Of a DNA stretch of 29,461 bases, positions 9,401 to 17,314 are shown piece after piece. The translations under genes and the position numbers were made by a program. Position 1 is the stretch's first letter. Each line of letters starts with the position of its first letter. The DNA lies in NCBI GenBank assembly GCA_019648995.1, contig BLXT01006771.1, positions 172,378-201,838 of the forward strand, given 5' to 3'. The stretch comes from Plakobranchus ocellatus (taxonomy: Eukaryota > Mollusca > Gastropoda > Plakobranchidae). Under the pieces are notes generated by a model. It was not told the DNA's origin and did not search any database. It was given only the letters and a program-made list of their open reading frames with translations.

Positions 9401-9452
9401 ACTGAAAGATCATCACTATCTGAGGGTGAGGAGCTGGGAGGAGGAAGGATGA
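343..9452 (+). CDS. TPCN2: Two-pore channel 2, 3' part of the gene (14 exons, C-terminal 401 residues)
   Basis: TPC2 is an endosomal/lysosomal cation channel gated by PI(3,5)P2 and NAADP signalling. It releases Na+ and Ca2+ from acidic organelles and works as a dimer of two-domain subunits. Joining 343-421, 840-929, 1525-1644, 2006-2062, 3013-3141, 3631-3680, 4009-4114, 4684-4755, 5260-5339, 6035-6098, 6693-6775, 7306-7387, 8091-8191 and 9359-9452 gives one open frame of 401 codons plus TGA. All introns are GT..AG and phases agree at every junction. In order the fragment holds the EF-hand-like linker (residues about 1-56), IIS1 (about 75-98), IIS2 (about 116-135), IIS3 (about 147-167), IIS4 (about 187-209), S5 (about 230-250), a luminal loop, the pore helix and filter (about 283-301), S6 (about 313-340) and a tail. 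From memory, human TPC2 shares the EQLEYWANNFDDF, MVVNNWQVFL and LLEEP/ILEEP-type blocks, which favours TPC2 over TPC1. The 5' half lies outside the window. TPC3 is the main alternative. Confidence 0.88.
422..839 (+). other. TPCN2 intron between exons A and B
   Basis: Intron of 418 bp ending in a long T-rich tract and GATCAG. It contains A- and T-homopolymers (538-551, 634-650, 689-699) and nothing else that I can identify. Confidence 0.7.
840..929 (+). CDS. TPCN2: TPCN2 exon B: linker EF-hand-like helix
   Basis: Acceptor TGATCAG|GAG and donor CCG|GTGAGA, 30 codons, phase 0 at both ends. It encodes ELKKNEGEIFTATKFQRFF then SAMDRDIVHKP. This matches the human TPC2 stretch with F-Q-K-L-F and L-D-R. 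The region folds as a degenerate EF-hand pair in TPC structures, and there is no complete 12-residue Ca2+ loop here. The upstream ATG at 813 lies in the polypyrimidine tract and is not a start. Confidence 0.85.
930..1524 (+). other. TPCN2 intron between exons B and C
   Basis: 595 bp intron from GTGAGA to ACATAG. AT-rich, with a poly-T block near 1423; no further exon or structured element seen. Confidence 0.7.
1525..1644 (+). CDS. TPCN2: TPCN2 exon C: end of linker and IIS1
   Basis: Acceptor ACATAG, donor ATCT|GTGAGT, 40 codons, phase 0-0. It begins KAAVRWFGHPKLRRIQRVF and continues into a hydrophobic helix, HKYFTYFGMLVAASNLLVIS, that corresponds to the first transmembrane segment of domain II (human TPC2 has HYYFDYLGN at this place). 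The basic cluster KLRRIQR sits on the predicted cytosolic side just before S1. Confidence 0.88.
1645..2005 (+). other. TPCN2 intron between exons C and D
   Basis: 361 bp AT-rich intron with a T-rich block near 1703-1716 and acceptor CTCTTCAG. Nothing else visible. Confidence 0.7.
2006..2062 (+). CDS. TPCN2: TPCN2 exon D: S1-S2 loop
   Basis: Acceptor CTCTTCAG, donor AGG|GTGAGT, 19 codons, phase 0-0: VELDLKRDSSLYEKHSMLR. It forms the short charged S1-S2 loop, where human TPC2 has a similar acidic/basic stretch before ILNCVFIVYYLLE. Supported by phase and by position between two well-matched exons rather than by its own similarity. Confidence 0.8.
2063..3012 (+). other. TPCN2 intron between exons D and E
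   Basis: The second-longest intron of the fragment (950 bp). Its middle holds a four-copy degenerate tandem repeat of about 56 bp at 2423-2650. The rest is AT-rich with no recognisable feature. Confidence 0.7.
2423..2650 (+). repeat. Four-copy degenerate tandem repeat, unit about 56 bp
   Basis: Units begin at 2423, 2479, 2535 and 2595, each with TTCA[AG]TC/TTAAAGCA-like heads followed by GAACAACACA-type text, a central TATGCATT-like core and an end resembling ACTGCCA. Copies 3 and 4 share TCAAAGCAGAACAACACA. Periods are 56, 56 and 60 bp. The array is intronic and has no open frame of its own. Confidence 0.75.
3013..3141 (+). CDS. TPCN2: TPCN2 exon E: IIS2 and start of IIS3
   Basis: Acceptor CCTCACAG, donor ATA|GTAAGC, 43 codons, phase 0-0. 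It starts VLNFIFVVYYLLEQLVRLW (IIS2) and ends PSNVFDAVVTVALI (IIS3). The human counterpart contains FIVYYLLEMLLK and YPSNVFDGLLTVVLL, so this is one of the best matched exons. The conserved acidic residue in YYLLE is present. Confidence 0.93.
3142..3630 (+). other. TPCN2 intron between exons E and F
   Basis: 489 bp intron, GTAAGC to TTATCAG, AT-rich; nothing further seen. Confidence 0.7.
3631..3680 (+). CDS. TPCN2: TPCN2 exon F: IIS3 and S3-S4 loop
   Basis: Acceptor TTATCAG, donor CAAA|GTACGT, 50 bp ending in phase 2. It encodes AGEIVTTAINGTPFYS plus two bases that complete Lys with the next exon. The N-G-T triplet is a possible N-glycosylation sequon on the luminal S3-S4 side. It lies very near the membrane, so it may not be used. 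Confidence 0.85.
3681..4008 (+). other. TPCN2 intron between exons F and G
   Basis: 328 bp intron made largely of poly-T blocks (3800-3815, 3911-3931, 3962-3973). The small ORFs across it only read the T tracts. Confidence 0.7.
4009..4114 (+). CDS. TPCN2: TPCN2 exon G: IIS4 voltage-sensor helix
   Basis: Acceptor ATGTGCAG, donor CGG|GTATGT, 106 bp, phase 2 in and 0 out. It encodes KTDASILHRRPIVWNV and then RIINILIMVRMFKMVPIVR. Aligned with human TPC2 from memory (MLNMLIVFRFLRIIPSMK), fragment residue Ile198 falls on human Ile551, Arg201 on Arg554 and Lys204 on Arg557. Human TPC2 is reported as voltage-insensitive because Ile551 replaces the first gating arginine found in TPC1. Confidence 0.92.
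4115..4683 (+). other. TPCN2 intron between exons G and H
   Basis: 569 bp intron. It includes a small hairpin with arms CCCCAAA (4228-4234) and TTTGGGG (4241-4247) and two near-identical CATTGATGAT words around 4307-4327. Acceptor AAACCAG. Confidence 0.65.
4684..4755 (+). CDS. TPCN2: TPCN2 exon H: IIS4-S5 linker and start of S5
   Basis: Acceptor AAACCAG, donor GTG|GTGAGT, 24 codons, phase 0-0: SMNLVASVLLDLIKNMRSFL then GISV. Human TPC2 has [23 protein letters not shown] at this place, so the match runs over the whole exon. This amphipathic linker couples the sensor domain to the pore. Confidence 0.92.
4756..5259 (+). other. TPCN2 intron between exons H and I
   Basis: 504 bp AT-rich intron with acceptor GGTTAAAAG; no other feature seen. 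Confidence 0.65.
5260..5339 (+). CDS. TPCN2: TPCN2 exon I: S5 and luminal loop
   Basis: Acceptor TTAAAAG, donor CCA|GTAAGT, 80 bp, phase 0 in and 2 out. It encodes VCFYAFAMLGMELFHGAIEY then SPKMSN plus CA. Human TPC2 has VVYYVFAIIGINLFRGVI here. The last codon is split: CA plus A from 6035 gives Gln, which makes an N-Q-T sequon when joined to 6035-6098. Confidence 0.92.
5340..6034 (+). other. TPCN2 intron between exons I and J, with possible cryptic exon
   Basis: 695 bp intron. Inside is a segment at 5490-5554 with a good acceptor (TTCTGTTTTTTAG) and a strong donor (G|GTAAGT). Including it would shift the frame before exon J. A further acceptor at 5672 and an AATAAA at 5886 could make an alternative 3' end (see findings). 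Confidence 0.6.
6035..6098 (+). CDS. TPCN2: TPCN2 exon J: pre-pore loop
   Basis: Acceptor CCTCTTCAG, donor TAT|GTAAGT, 64 bp, phase 2 in and 0 out. It encodes TYDCGTYEQLEYWANNFDDF then Y. Human TPC2 has PCGSFEQLEYWANNFDDF, the strongest single identity in the gene. The conserved Cys and the NNFDD block before the pore helix are intact. Confidence 0.95.
6099..6692 (+). other. TPCN2 intron between exons J and K
   Basis: 594 bp intron with poly-T (6231-6241) and a 24-base poly-A tract (6501-6524); otherwise unremarkable AT-rich DNA. Acceptor CATATTCTAG. Confidence 0.65.
6693..6775 (+). CDS. TPCN2: TPCN2 exon K: pore helix and selectivity filter II
   Basis: Acceptor ATATTCTAG, donor CACC|GTAAGT, 83 bp, phase 0 in and 2 out. 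It encodes ASVVVLWDVMVVNNWQVFL then YVFARKTS. The VVNNW motif is the second filter of animal TPCs. In human TPC2 the filter asparagines (N652/N653) are linked to Na+ selectivity, and both are conserved here (fragment residues 295-296). Confidence 0.95.
6776..7305 (+). other. TPCN2 intron between exons K and L
   Basis: 530 bp intron. T-rich blocks near 6790 and 6852-6865, and a short (GA)n run at 7075-7087. Acceptor TTTCCCTAG. Confidence 0.65.
7306..7387 (+). CDS. TPCN2: TPCN2 exon L: IIS6
   Basis: Acceptor TTCCCTAG, donor GAG|GTATGT, 82 bp, phase 2 in and 0 out. After the shared Pro it encodes WSYLFFIAWWLLSVVIVLNL then FTAIIME. Human TPC2 has [24 protein letters not shown]. The WWL and NLF...ALI/AII patterns of the inner gate are kept. 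Confidence 0.93.
7388..8090 (+). other. TPCN2 intron between exons L and M
   Basis: 703 bp intron. A 70-codon open frame at 7697-7909 lies inside it but shows no family features and no splice support, so I treat it as chance. Acceptor CCATGCCAG. Confidence 0.65.
8091..8191 (+). CDS. TPCN2: TPCN2 exon M: C-terminal cytosolic tail, proximal
   Basis: Acceptor CATGCCAG, donor TCAA|GTGAGT, 101 bp, phase 0 in and 2 out. It encodes NFIMKWDRRHQLSASSFD then CVTVPVHLNTVHSMF. It continues S6 as ENF.xKWDxR, the same junction as human TPC2 (ENFLHKWDPR). The downstream spacer is poorly conserved, as in other TPC2 tails. Confidence 0.9.
8192..9358 (+). other. Last TPCN2 intron
   Basis: 1167 bp AT-rich intron, the longest of the fragment. 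I see no repeat, RNA or further exon in it. Confidence 0.65.
9359..9452 (+). CDS. TPCN2: TPCN2 exon N: C-terminus and stop codon
   Basis: Acceptor CTCAAACAG, phase 2 in. It encodes DLLEEPADSELLAALKDHHY then LRVRSWEEEG and TGA (9450-9452). Human TPC2 ends DILEEPGEDELTERLSQH followed by a short tail, so the length and ending agree with a natural C-terminus. The bases GAG|GTGAGG near 9425 resemble a donor, so a longer alternative tail cannot be excluded. Confidence 0.9.
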
Positions 9453-9640
9453 GACACCCCCAGCATAACTTATCTCTAGCAAGGAAAGGAGGAAAAGAGT
9501 GTTATATTATCTGGAAGTGGTGTATGTAGAGTGGCATTTGTACATCATTGTAAAAAACACCTGTTTATAGTCAAAAGTCTTCTCAGTCTTCCAACCTACT
9601 ATTGGCAGTCAAGAAAGTTTAATAACTTCAGGAATTGCAT

Positions 9641-9672
9641 GTCTTGAGACCAGTCCAAATGAGTTGCAAGCC
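9641..9672 (+). repeat. Dispersed short motif, copy b
   Basis: GTCTTGAGACCAGTCCAAAT then GAGTTGCAAG. It lies 0.2 kb left of copy f and faces copy e in the opposite orientation 0.45 kb away, so 9641-10108 may be one element with degenerate inverted ends. Confidence 0.5.
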
Positions 9673-9852
9673 AAAATTTGAACATTTAAATCCTTCAATA
9701 TACCGTTCAACCCCATTCGAAGAGCTTTGCAATGACACGAGTGCCATAAAGAAAGGATGATTCCGTGCCCAGATAGAAGTCTTCAAAACTTTTAAAATGT
9801 TGATTCTTGAGGCATCCAGATCATTAGACCTGATCTCCAAACAGGATGAGAT

Positions 9853-9880
9853 CTGGGGACCAACCCAAATAAGTCAGAAG
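9853..9880 (+). repeat. Dispersed short motif, copy f
   Basis: GGGGACCAACCCAAATAAGT then CAGAAG, about 21 of 29 positions equal to copy b with mostly transition differences. Confidence 0.4.
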
Positions 9881-10022
9881 ATGCATTTTCAACATTTTCA
9901 ATGATTGATATAACTTAAATCTGCATTCTGTCATTTTTATTATGCTGAAAATTACACACAGCTATGTTAGTCTGAGGGGGAAAATACAAATGTTTAAAAT
10001 TTCATAAATTAGCTTTTAGAAG

Positions 10023-10031
10023 NNNNNNNNN
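10023..10031. other. Nine-base N run (assembly ambiguity)
   Basis: Nine Ns directly before an A8 run. The true sequence and length here are unknown; it lies in presumed 3' UTR and breaks no exon. Confidence 0.95.
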
Positions 10032-10085
10032 AAAAAAAATCCCTGTAAAAATCTTTATCTTAAAAGTCTTGTATGTGACATGTGC

Positions 10086-10108
10086 CTCATTAGGACTGGT
10101 TTCAAGAT
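10086..10108 (-). repeat. Dispersed short motif, copy e (inverted)
   Basis: The reverse complement reads TCTTGAAACCAGTCCTAATG then AG. Closest to copies a and b. Confidence 0.45.
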
Positions 10109-10983
10109 ATTACCATTAAACGGTATATACCCATGCATTGTTAAAAATCTTCTCATTAGCTGATGTTTTTTTTTTATTTATTGTGGTAAAAATGTATTTA
10201 TATTCCCTAGCTGGCAACATTTATATTTATAATTGGGATTTTGACTGTTACCCAGTCTTGTGATCCTACACTTTAAAAAGCATAATCTTATGAAAGCTTT
10301 AATAGCTTAGAATAAGGAGAACAAAGGCTTTTTTTTTTTTAAGATCTTTGGACAAGTAATCTATTACATATGATATTTTTTATCATTGGCTAGTGGTTTT
10401 AGCAGAAACTGTTTTTATTTTATAGCCAAAGACACAAAAATGAAAACTTCTTTTAATTTTATATTTTTGCATTGTTTTATAGCCATAGATATTTTTTTAT
10501 TAACAATTTTAATGTAATTTATTTTGGAAAGAAATATAATTATAGAAAGATGAAAGATTTTAAAATATTTATTCATATGTATTACTATTTGAAAGCAACA
10601 GAGAAGTAGAGAGATGATACGCACAGACAGATTATAAAGTTTATGAAATCTAAAATGTATATTTTAAAAAAAATTGTAATTAGCAGACTAGCTTTCACAC
10701 ATAATGTATGTTGTTTGTTGCATCTTACACAATGACGATGTCAATGGAGATTAAATACAATTGATAACATTAATTTTGAATCTTGTAAAAATCACAACAT
10801 TCACCTGAGAGAAAAAGAAAAGGTTGATTTCCACAAGTCTTTCACTGAGGCATGGCTCTCATTTAACTTCAAATACTCAATCTCCTCTTTTTATTTTATC
10901 TCTATAACTTACAAGTGAAATATCTTATGCAAAGGAGAGGGCAGTTTGGAGTTAACAAGGTATAAAAAAAAAAAAATAATGAT

Positions 10984-10989
10984 AATAAA
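10984..10989 (+). terminator. Candidate proximal poly(A) signal AATAAA
   Basis: First canonical AATAAA after the TPCN2 stop codon, about 1.5 kb downstream, followed within 30 bases by a T/G-rich stretch (GTAGTATGTAATTGTTTTG). Confidence 0.35.
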
Positions 10990-12748
10990 ATTTATGTAGT
11001 ATGTAATTGTTTTGATCATTCATTACCCCCAACTCTTTTGTTTTCTCTTATCATAAGAGTTTCTTATGTTTGTGCAACCATTATAAGACACCGATGTCTA
11101 AAATTATGCAAAAAAAGTGTGAATTTACCTGCTCTCTCTCCTATTGTCCTCTGCCTTTATATCTGACCATTATTATATTTTTCTGATTAACTATTGATTG
11201 TCTCTTTTATTTATCTTTCCAATGTGAAGGATTTGGTTTTTTTACAGAACAGAGTGCCCTCACTCTCCTCTCTGTTCAGTGCTCCACACCTGTATAAGCC
11301 TTTTGGTTGCAGGCTTTAAAGGGGCCTGGGTTTGTTTGAGAATCAGTTTCTTCTATTATCTAATTATTTCAATTGCAATAGCTGTTGATATTATTTACAT
11401 ATTTTTCCCATGTTCAAATACTTTTATGACATGAAACATTTACCTCTTCTCAGCATTTTTATTTAACCTGAATGTTTTTGAAAAGTGGGTATAGTAATTA
11501 ATCACTGTTTTAATTGCATTGTTTTGGGTCTCAGAAGAAAAAGAAAGGGTAGAGAAGAAATTTGTGTACTTAAAGATACTCCTTTTCCCTACTTTTTGCC
11601 CGCCAGTTAGTGTTTCATGTAGTGAAATTTCCTAAGTTAATCAGTGCATCAGTGCAAAGAGCAATAGAATAACATTCCTTCACTCTATAAATTTGAGTTA
11701 TATAATGGTATTGTATTATATAATCATGTAAAATATAATTTTTTTTTTTTTATTGTCATAAATATTTTTACCCTCATTTGAAGAATTTTTAAGCTCATCA
11801 GATTTTATAACGTATTTAGCATCACATCATGGCACATATTTCTTACTTTTTGTAGCTTGTGGTAGTTTGCCTCAGGTAAGCTTGCAACCAATCCTCTAGA
11901 TACATAATGTATCATAATGAATCCCTTTTAAACAGAAGAATACTATTAATGTGTGAAAACTTGTCTATATAACTTCCCAGTGCAATAACTCAGTCATATG
12001 CTATGCATTTGTACTCAGTCATTTGACTGTAGTCTACTTGACTTGTCATTCAAATATATATTGTAATACAAAAAATCTTTTAAGTTTATATCTTCATCTC
12101 ACATATCTTGACATATCCTTGCTTTTACTTGTTTTATAATGTTTTAAATTATAAATTACTTGTTTTAAAATTTTCTTTTTCAATTTGGCATTAGCAAATA
12201 ACCTGAATTTTCCCATAGACTCAACTTCTTTCTGCTCCATTTGTAGCCAAGAGACTACATGTTTTCAAGAGTTAGCTTAAAAAACAAACAGCATTCGTTC
12301 AATTTCCACATTACTGCCAACTCTTCCTGGTTTCCTTTTGGGTTTTTCCTGGCTTTAAGGGTATTGAATACTAAAAAGGTCTATTACAGAGGTATGAAGT
12401 CCATTCCTACAAATTCAAGAAAAACATGTTTCTCAATGTGATTCTTTGAAAGTTACAATTTAGCTTAATTTATAATTCCATTTTGCCATCAACCTCAGAA
12501 AGCTATTACGACTAAAAAGATAATCTAATAGCAAAGGATGGCATTACTTGAGCATGTATGTTTTATTCAAGGCCTTGCATGATAATCATCTTCAGTTTTG
12601 GCTTTAAAGTATGGATCTGGGCCTTGGATGTGGAAGAAAAGTCACATTGGCTGTGGTTCATTGTCTCCTAAGTAAGGATCTTATCATCATTGGTTGCCCT
12701 TAACAGCTAATCATGTGTGTGTGATTTTTTGTTGCTGCTTTTTTTTTC

Positions 12749-12754
12749 AATAAA
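12749..12754 (+). terminator. Candidate poly(A) signal AATAAA
   Basis: AATAAA after a T-rich block, 3.3 kb beyond the TPCN2 stop. The downstream T/G content is modest (AAGTTTTTTTATG). Confidence 0.25.
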
Positions 12755-13697
12755 GTTGATACTGAAGTTTTTTTATGTAAAGTGAAAACTGTTTTCATTG
12801 CTTGCCCTGTTTATTGGAAGACACTGATAATCATTTTTTTTGCTTATCTCCATACTACTTAAAAGGTAAAGTGCTATGGATAGTTGCTTCTAGTTGTCCA
12901 CATCCCTGCAAACTTCCACATTTTCAGTCTTCCTCGAAATTTTCTGCGATAATGTTCATTCCATTACCTCAGAGCTGAACAAAATACAAGTTAAATTGAT
13001 GCCAAAGTGCCCTTGAAATGGCTTTATTTGCAGCCCTTAAAAGAAAATTTTCTGGGGGAGCATAACCCCCCCTCCCCCCTCTCAAATTTTTCAATTCCAT
13101 CGTATTCATCATCTCCATTGTTTTCTACACCCTTTATGGTACTTATTCAAAACGTTTCTCAATCTTGTAACTCTAAATGCATGATGGCTTTTTAAGAAGG
13201 AAGGTAAAAGGATTATGTCTTCAGTGTTTCTTGCATCCAAAGTCTTTCAATTTAACTTTACTACACAAACTGCTGTTCATGGAGAAATATTATTGCAAAG
13301 CAGGTTGTTGATTTGAAAAATATGTATATTTTGTAGAGAACATGTTTGAATACTGGCTACCTAACCTGCATGGTCCCACAGATGACTTGATTGATAAAGT
13401 TTAACATATTACAATTAATAGGTCTTGTAACTTATATAATAATATGCAATATTGTAACAGAGGTATTGGCTCAATTCAAAGTGTAAAACATGTTTCCAAG
13501 GTAAAATGCTAATTATTGGGCCTAAAATCTGAAGGAAAAAAGAACTATTGTACTTAGTCTATTTATATCCCTTTTTGTCATCCAAAATTTGACTTTTGCA
13601 GTGCTATTATTCAATCTTCTGGAAATATTTTGCATTTTTCTGGTCTGAAAAGAATGTTGACAACATGTACTTAATTTCTTTTTAATGTGCCATATAT

Positions 13698-13730
13698 GTC
13701 TTGTGACTAGTCTGAATGAGTCAGGATGGT
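13698..13730 (+). repeat. Dispersed short motif, copy c
   Basis: GTCTTGTGACTAGTCTGAAT then GAGTCAGGATGG. More diverged, but the GTCTTG head and GAATGAGT core are kept. Confidence 0.4.
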
Positions 13731-13838
13731 ATTTTAAACTTTTTTAAACTATTGAAACAGCCAGAAAAGTTTTCCTGTGGAAGACTGGACAGTTTGCTTC
13801 CTTTTGTATATAGCCTGTCCACAAGGTTGTCACGGGCG

Positions 13839-13930
13839 GTCAGGCCAGGGCATCAGTGGCAGGGCTCAAATCTGTGTCGGAAGGATAGTGAAAGAGTTCA
13901 CAGGGCTAATGTTAAGTCTGAACCAAGACA
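13839..13930 (-). repeat. tRNA-derived SINE-like fragment
   Basis: On the - strand there is a Pol III B-box-like GATTTGAGCCC (plus 13863-13873) followed by CCACTGATGCCCTGGCCTGA. The latter is nearly the same as the post-B-box text of the element at 16911 (ACTGATGCCCTGGTCTAA). Diverged, with no intact A box. Confidence 0.5.
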
Positions 13931-16009
13931 TGAGTTTTGTAATTTCTTGAAAGCAGGGAAGTCAAAGATGAAAAAAAACCCTGAATATTTCATATTTGTA
14001 ATTAGGACTGATAGCAAGGTATTTCTTTAAATTGTATAGAACTCCGGTTAAATGAATTATTGAAAATTTGTTGCTACCATGGTGACTAAAATCTATGAAA
14101 AGTCATTAAACATGATATCTCAATTTTAAAGACTACCACTTCAGGAATACAACGAGAACATTAATACTTTTGTGTTAGTATCATCAAAGATTCTGTTTAT
14201 AGAAATGGTTATTACAGAACAAATCATATGGTAATGATGCAATACAATCATAACTCTGTATGTGCATATCATATTAAACAATACTCTCAGAAATCTAATT
14301 TTTATAACCCTTTTGATACAGTCAAGATAATGCAATTGTTTTTATTTTCAATATCATCACCATTGTCATTGTGACATTGCAGGCCTATGGAGTTTTTCTG
14401 TGCTTCTTATTGTCCAGGATTTTCCCCTTAAGATATCTTCTTTAATTTTCATACATCAGTTGATATGAAATCAAAATGTTTATTAATTTACCAAAGGCAT
14501 GATGCTCCAGATTAAATGTCCATTTATGTACCAAAGATATAAACTTCTAAAATTCATCAGAAGCGTAGGGGATTTAAAATCCTGTGTGATATAGAAATAG
14601 GATTATTATCCCGAGCAAAGGTGATAATAATTGAATTATGTCATGGCCTGCTGAGCTTTTGCTTTTTTTATTCATTGCTTCTTGGTTTAGGAATGGTGAC
14701 GGAAATTAAGTAATTGGATCTCAAGCTGTTTCACTTACTTGAGCATAGATCTAGAAGATAGATTATCCAGTCATATTGTTTTTGGATTGTGAAATGGTTA
14801 TTTATTATAATTGCCTTTATGTATACTGTGCAGGTTTTTTGAAGCTAGGGTCTATTAAAGTATCTATAAAGAAAGCTTACACAGTTGCATTGTGTTAGAA
14901 TCATGCTTTTTGTCCTCATAGAGGTCTATTTTTAATTTTGTTCACTGATGCTAGTTAAGTCTTAAACAAAAGAAAATTTTTTTTCAACTTTCTTTTAGCT
15001 TTAGAATAAGCTTGTATTTGATCGTTATAAAATCCTCTGTCAAATGCTTAAAGTTCTTTTTTTTTCAGCGTTGAGAAGACTAAAAAAAAACTTTTTTAGA
15101 TATAAGAAGAACAAACTACCAAAGATTAATTGTTATTTATAAAATGGTGGAAATCTTGTAATTTTAATTCCATGGAAGTGAAAGAAAACTTTAAATTTAC
15201 AGGATTTGAAGTTTTCTCATTTTTTTTTTTTTTAATGTTTCAGATTGTGGAAAGTTTTGAAATGAGATTTAGGGTATATGCTTTTTCATCCTGATTTTTT
15301 TGGCAGGTTTTTTTGTTTGTTTTTTTTTTTCATCTCTCATACAATATATTCAGCTTCGTCTAAACATTGAAGGTGGTTCATGTTTTCCCGTCTTTCAGTC
15401 ATGGATGGCACTCTTGGTCTTCAAGATATAATAGTCTGGGAAAAAGGAAGGCAAACTTTTTAATGCTATTCTGGCTTTGAATTAAAGAGATTGGAACCCA
15501 TTTCTCTTTTAAATCATTGGCTTTAATTTTGAATAGGAAAGCAAGAGAAGAAACAAAAATGAAAGTGTTTTGAGCGCTTTGATTTATTGGACTTCAGTGT
15601 TGATGTTAAGGTCTCCACTGTGTTTCAAGCTGAACATATGATGCTGATATTTGAGTTAAATCTGCTTCATTCCTGGATATAGTTTTTTAATTTGAAATAA
15701 AAAAAATATATATTAATATTATTTTTAAAACTATGTTTAAAAGGATGGATTTTACCCTTCCCCCCCCCAAAAAAAAATCAAATATAGCATTTACTTTTAA
15801 TTTGATTTATTGATTTTAATGTTTTATTTTGTGTAATCTTAGCTGATGCTTTAAGGTGATTTAAGCTGCGTCACAATATTGTCCTCTTTCATTTTGACCA
15901 AATATTGTCTTTTTTTTTCGGTTCATGTAAAAATATTTGGGCTTCATATTTTATTGTCAACATTGTACATGTACAGTAAATTTTAACTGACAATATAAAT
16001 ATTTTCAAA

Positions 16010-16015
16010 AATAAA
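16010..16015 (+). terminator. Best-supported distal poly(A) signal AATAAA
   Basis: AATAAA with two TGTA elements about 40-45 bases upstream (15964 and 15970, the CFIm-type motif) and a strongly T/G-rich tract at about 16036-16064 (TTTTTCTTTGTTCTTTGTG). This is the classic three-part cleavage context, at a position that could end a long TPCN2 3' UTR. Confidence 0.45.
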
Positions 16016-16395
16016 AGTATTTATACACATGGTGATAAATGTTTTTCTTTGTTCTTTGTGTTCCGTTTCAATTAACAAATGATGGACATGATACTTTTGT
16101 CTAGGTAGAAACGGCAATAGAGACTCTGAAGATTTCAATGTGACTTTGGCAACAAACAGGTTAACAACAGCTCTTAAAAAACTGCAATAAGGTTTTTAAA
16201 AAAACTCCTAAATACTGATGGATGGTTGTTATCTAGATTAGGTTGTTGTTGTAATTGTTTTTTTTTTTTTTTTTTATAGTCACTCATCTGTATAAACTGA
16301 AGTTCTTAGAAGCAAAAGCTATACATGTATGTGGCTATAAGCAGTTGGAGTCAATTAAATAGATTCTACTATAGTTTTTTGAAGTGGCTAAAGGC

Positions 16396-16493
16396 ACTTA
16401 AGGACGGCTAGCCTATGAGTCTACACGTATTGAACGAAGTGCTTAGTTGAACTTAAGGACGCCCACATCATGAGTCTACAAGTACTTAAGTAC
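16396..16493 (+). repeat. Two-copy 55-bp tandem duplication
   Basis: ACTTAAGGACG recurs at 16396 and 16451, and ATGAGTCTACA at 16415 and 16470. Both give a 55-bp period. The second copy ends in a perfect 12-bp palindrome, GTACTTAAGTAC (16482-16493). Confidence 0.6.
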
Positions 16494-16819
16494 AAATAAA
16501 TTTTATTTTATGACCTTTTTCCAGGCCTAGCGTATACTGTATCCATGGTATTTCATTTGTGATTGTCATTTTTTATTTGATAAAACCTAAAGGGTGAAAT
16601 GTTTGTAGGTCTTCTCAGTGCTGTTTAATTTGTTTGAGTTGGTTGTTATGTCCTTTTACTATATTAATTTTATTTCCTTCATCCACCATTATATCTTCAA
16701 GATCCTTGAACTTGTTTATGTTTCTGGGATGCTGTATTTGTATACTTCTGGTGCTTTCTTACAATTGAAAGTTTACAGCATCTGTTCAGCATCTTTTGTT
16801 ACGCTAGGATGCTTCAAAA

Positions 16820-16960
16820 ACTAAGCAAGGCGTTGGTGACACTGTGACTAGCGATGGTGCCCTGAGAACTACATGTACTCTTTTACAGCAGGTTTGAGTT
16901 CGAGCCCATTACTGATGCCCTGGTCTAAAGCGAGGAATGAAGAGTCCCCATAAAATTCAA
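16820..16960 (+). repeat. tRNA-derived SINE-like element
   Basis: B-box-like GAGTTCGAGCCC (16896-16907) with a degenerate A-box region about 55-60 bp upstream, then CTGATGCCCTGGTCTAAAGC and GAGGAATGAA (16912-16940). The post-B-box word also appears in the elements at 13839 and 21643, which defines a shared family. Confidence 0.55.
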
Positions 16961-17282
16961 TTAGAAACAACTTGGCTTTTCTCATAGTCTCATTTATAAA
17001 AATCTTTGTTTTCTTCCTGTACTCTCACCAAAAGTGATGATTAATGCCTAGAGTTTGCATACCTTGTAAAACATAATATAGGAAGACAAAATTGTTTGGA
17101 ATAAAGTTATTAGATTAAAAATGAAAATGAGCTTTTAACTTTGGAAACCTTCTCGACCATGTTTTTTTCTAGTAAGAAAAAAATATATGCACCATTTCCA
17201 AGTGCAACCACGCATAGCTAGAAATTTGAAGCACTTCCAGTTTTGATGAATCTGTGTGACGTGTCGTCGTTTGGTTTTTTAT

Positions 17283-17314
17283 TTCGAGACCAGCCCAAGG
17301 GAGTCGGAAGTCAC
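17283..17314 (+). repeat. Dispersed short motif, copy d
   Basis: TCGAGACCAGCCCAAGGGAG then TCGGAAGTCAC. It has the same core GAGACCAG.CCAA and shares the GTCAC end with copy a. Confidence 0.45.

Larger units (their letters stand above)
9453..16035 (+). other. TPCN2 3' UTR and downstream flank
   Basis: About 6.6 kb of AT-rich DNA with no convincing coding exon on either strand. How much of it is transcribed depends on which poly(A) signal is used (candidates at 10984, 12749, 15696 and 16010). It contains three copies of the dispersed motif of about 29 bp at 9641, 9853 and 10086, one at 13698, a SINE-like fragment at 13839-13930, and the N run at 10023-10031. Confidence 0.5.

Noticed and set aside
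9628-9840. Antisense 70-codon open frame in the TPC2 3' flank
   Set aside because: It overlaps the dispersed repeat motif, has no splice support and matches no family I know.
13007-14030. ORFs of 62 and 104 codons in the 3' flank
   Set aside because: No domain or codon signal. The second crosses a SINE-like fragment on the other strand.
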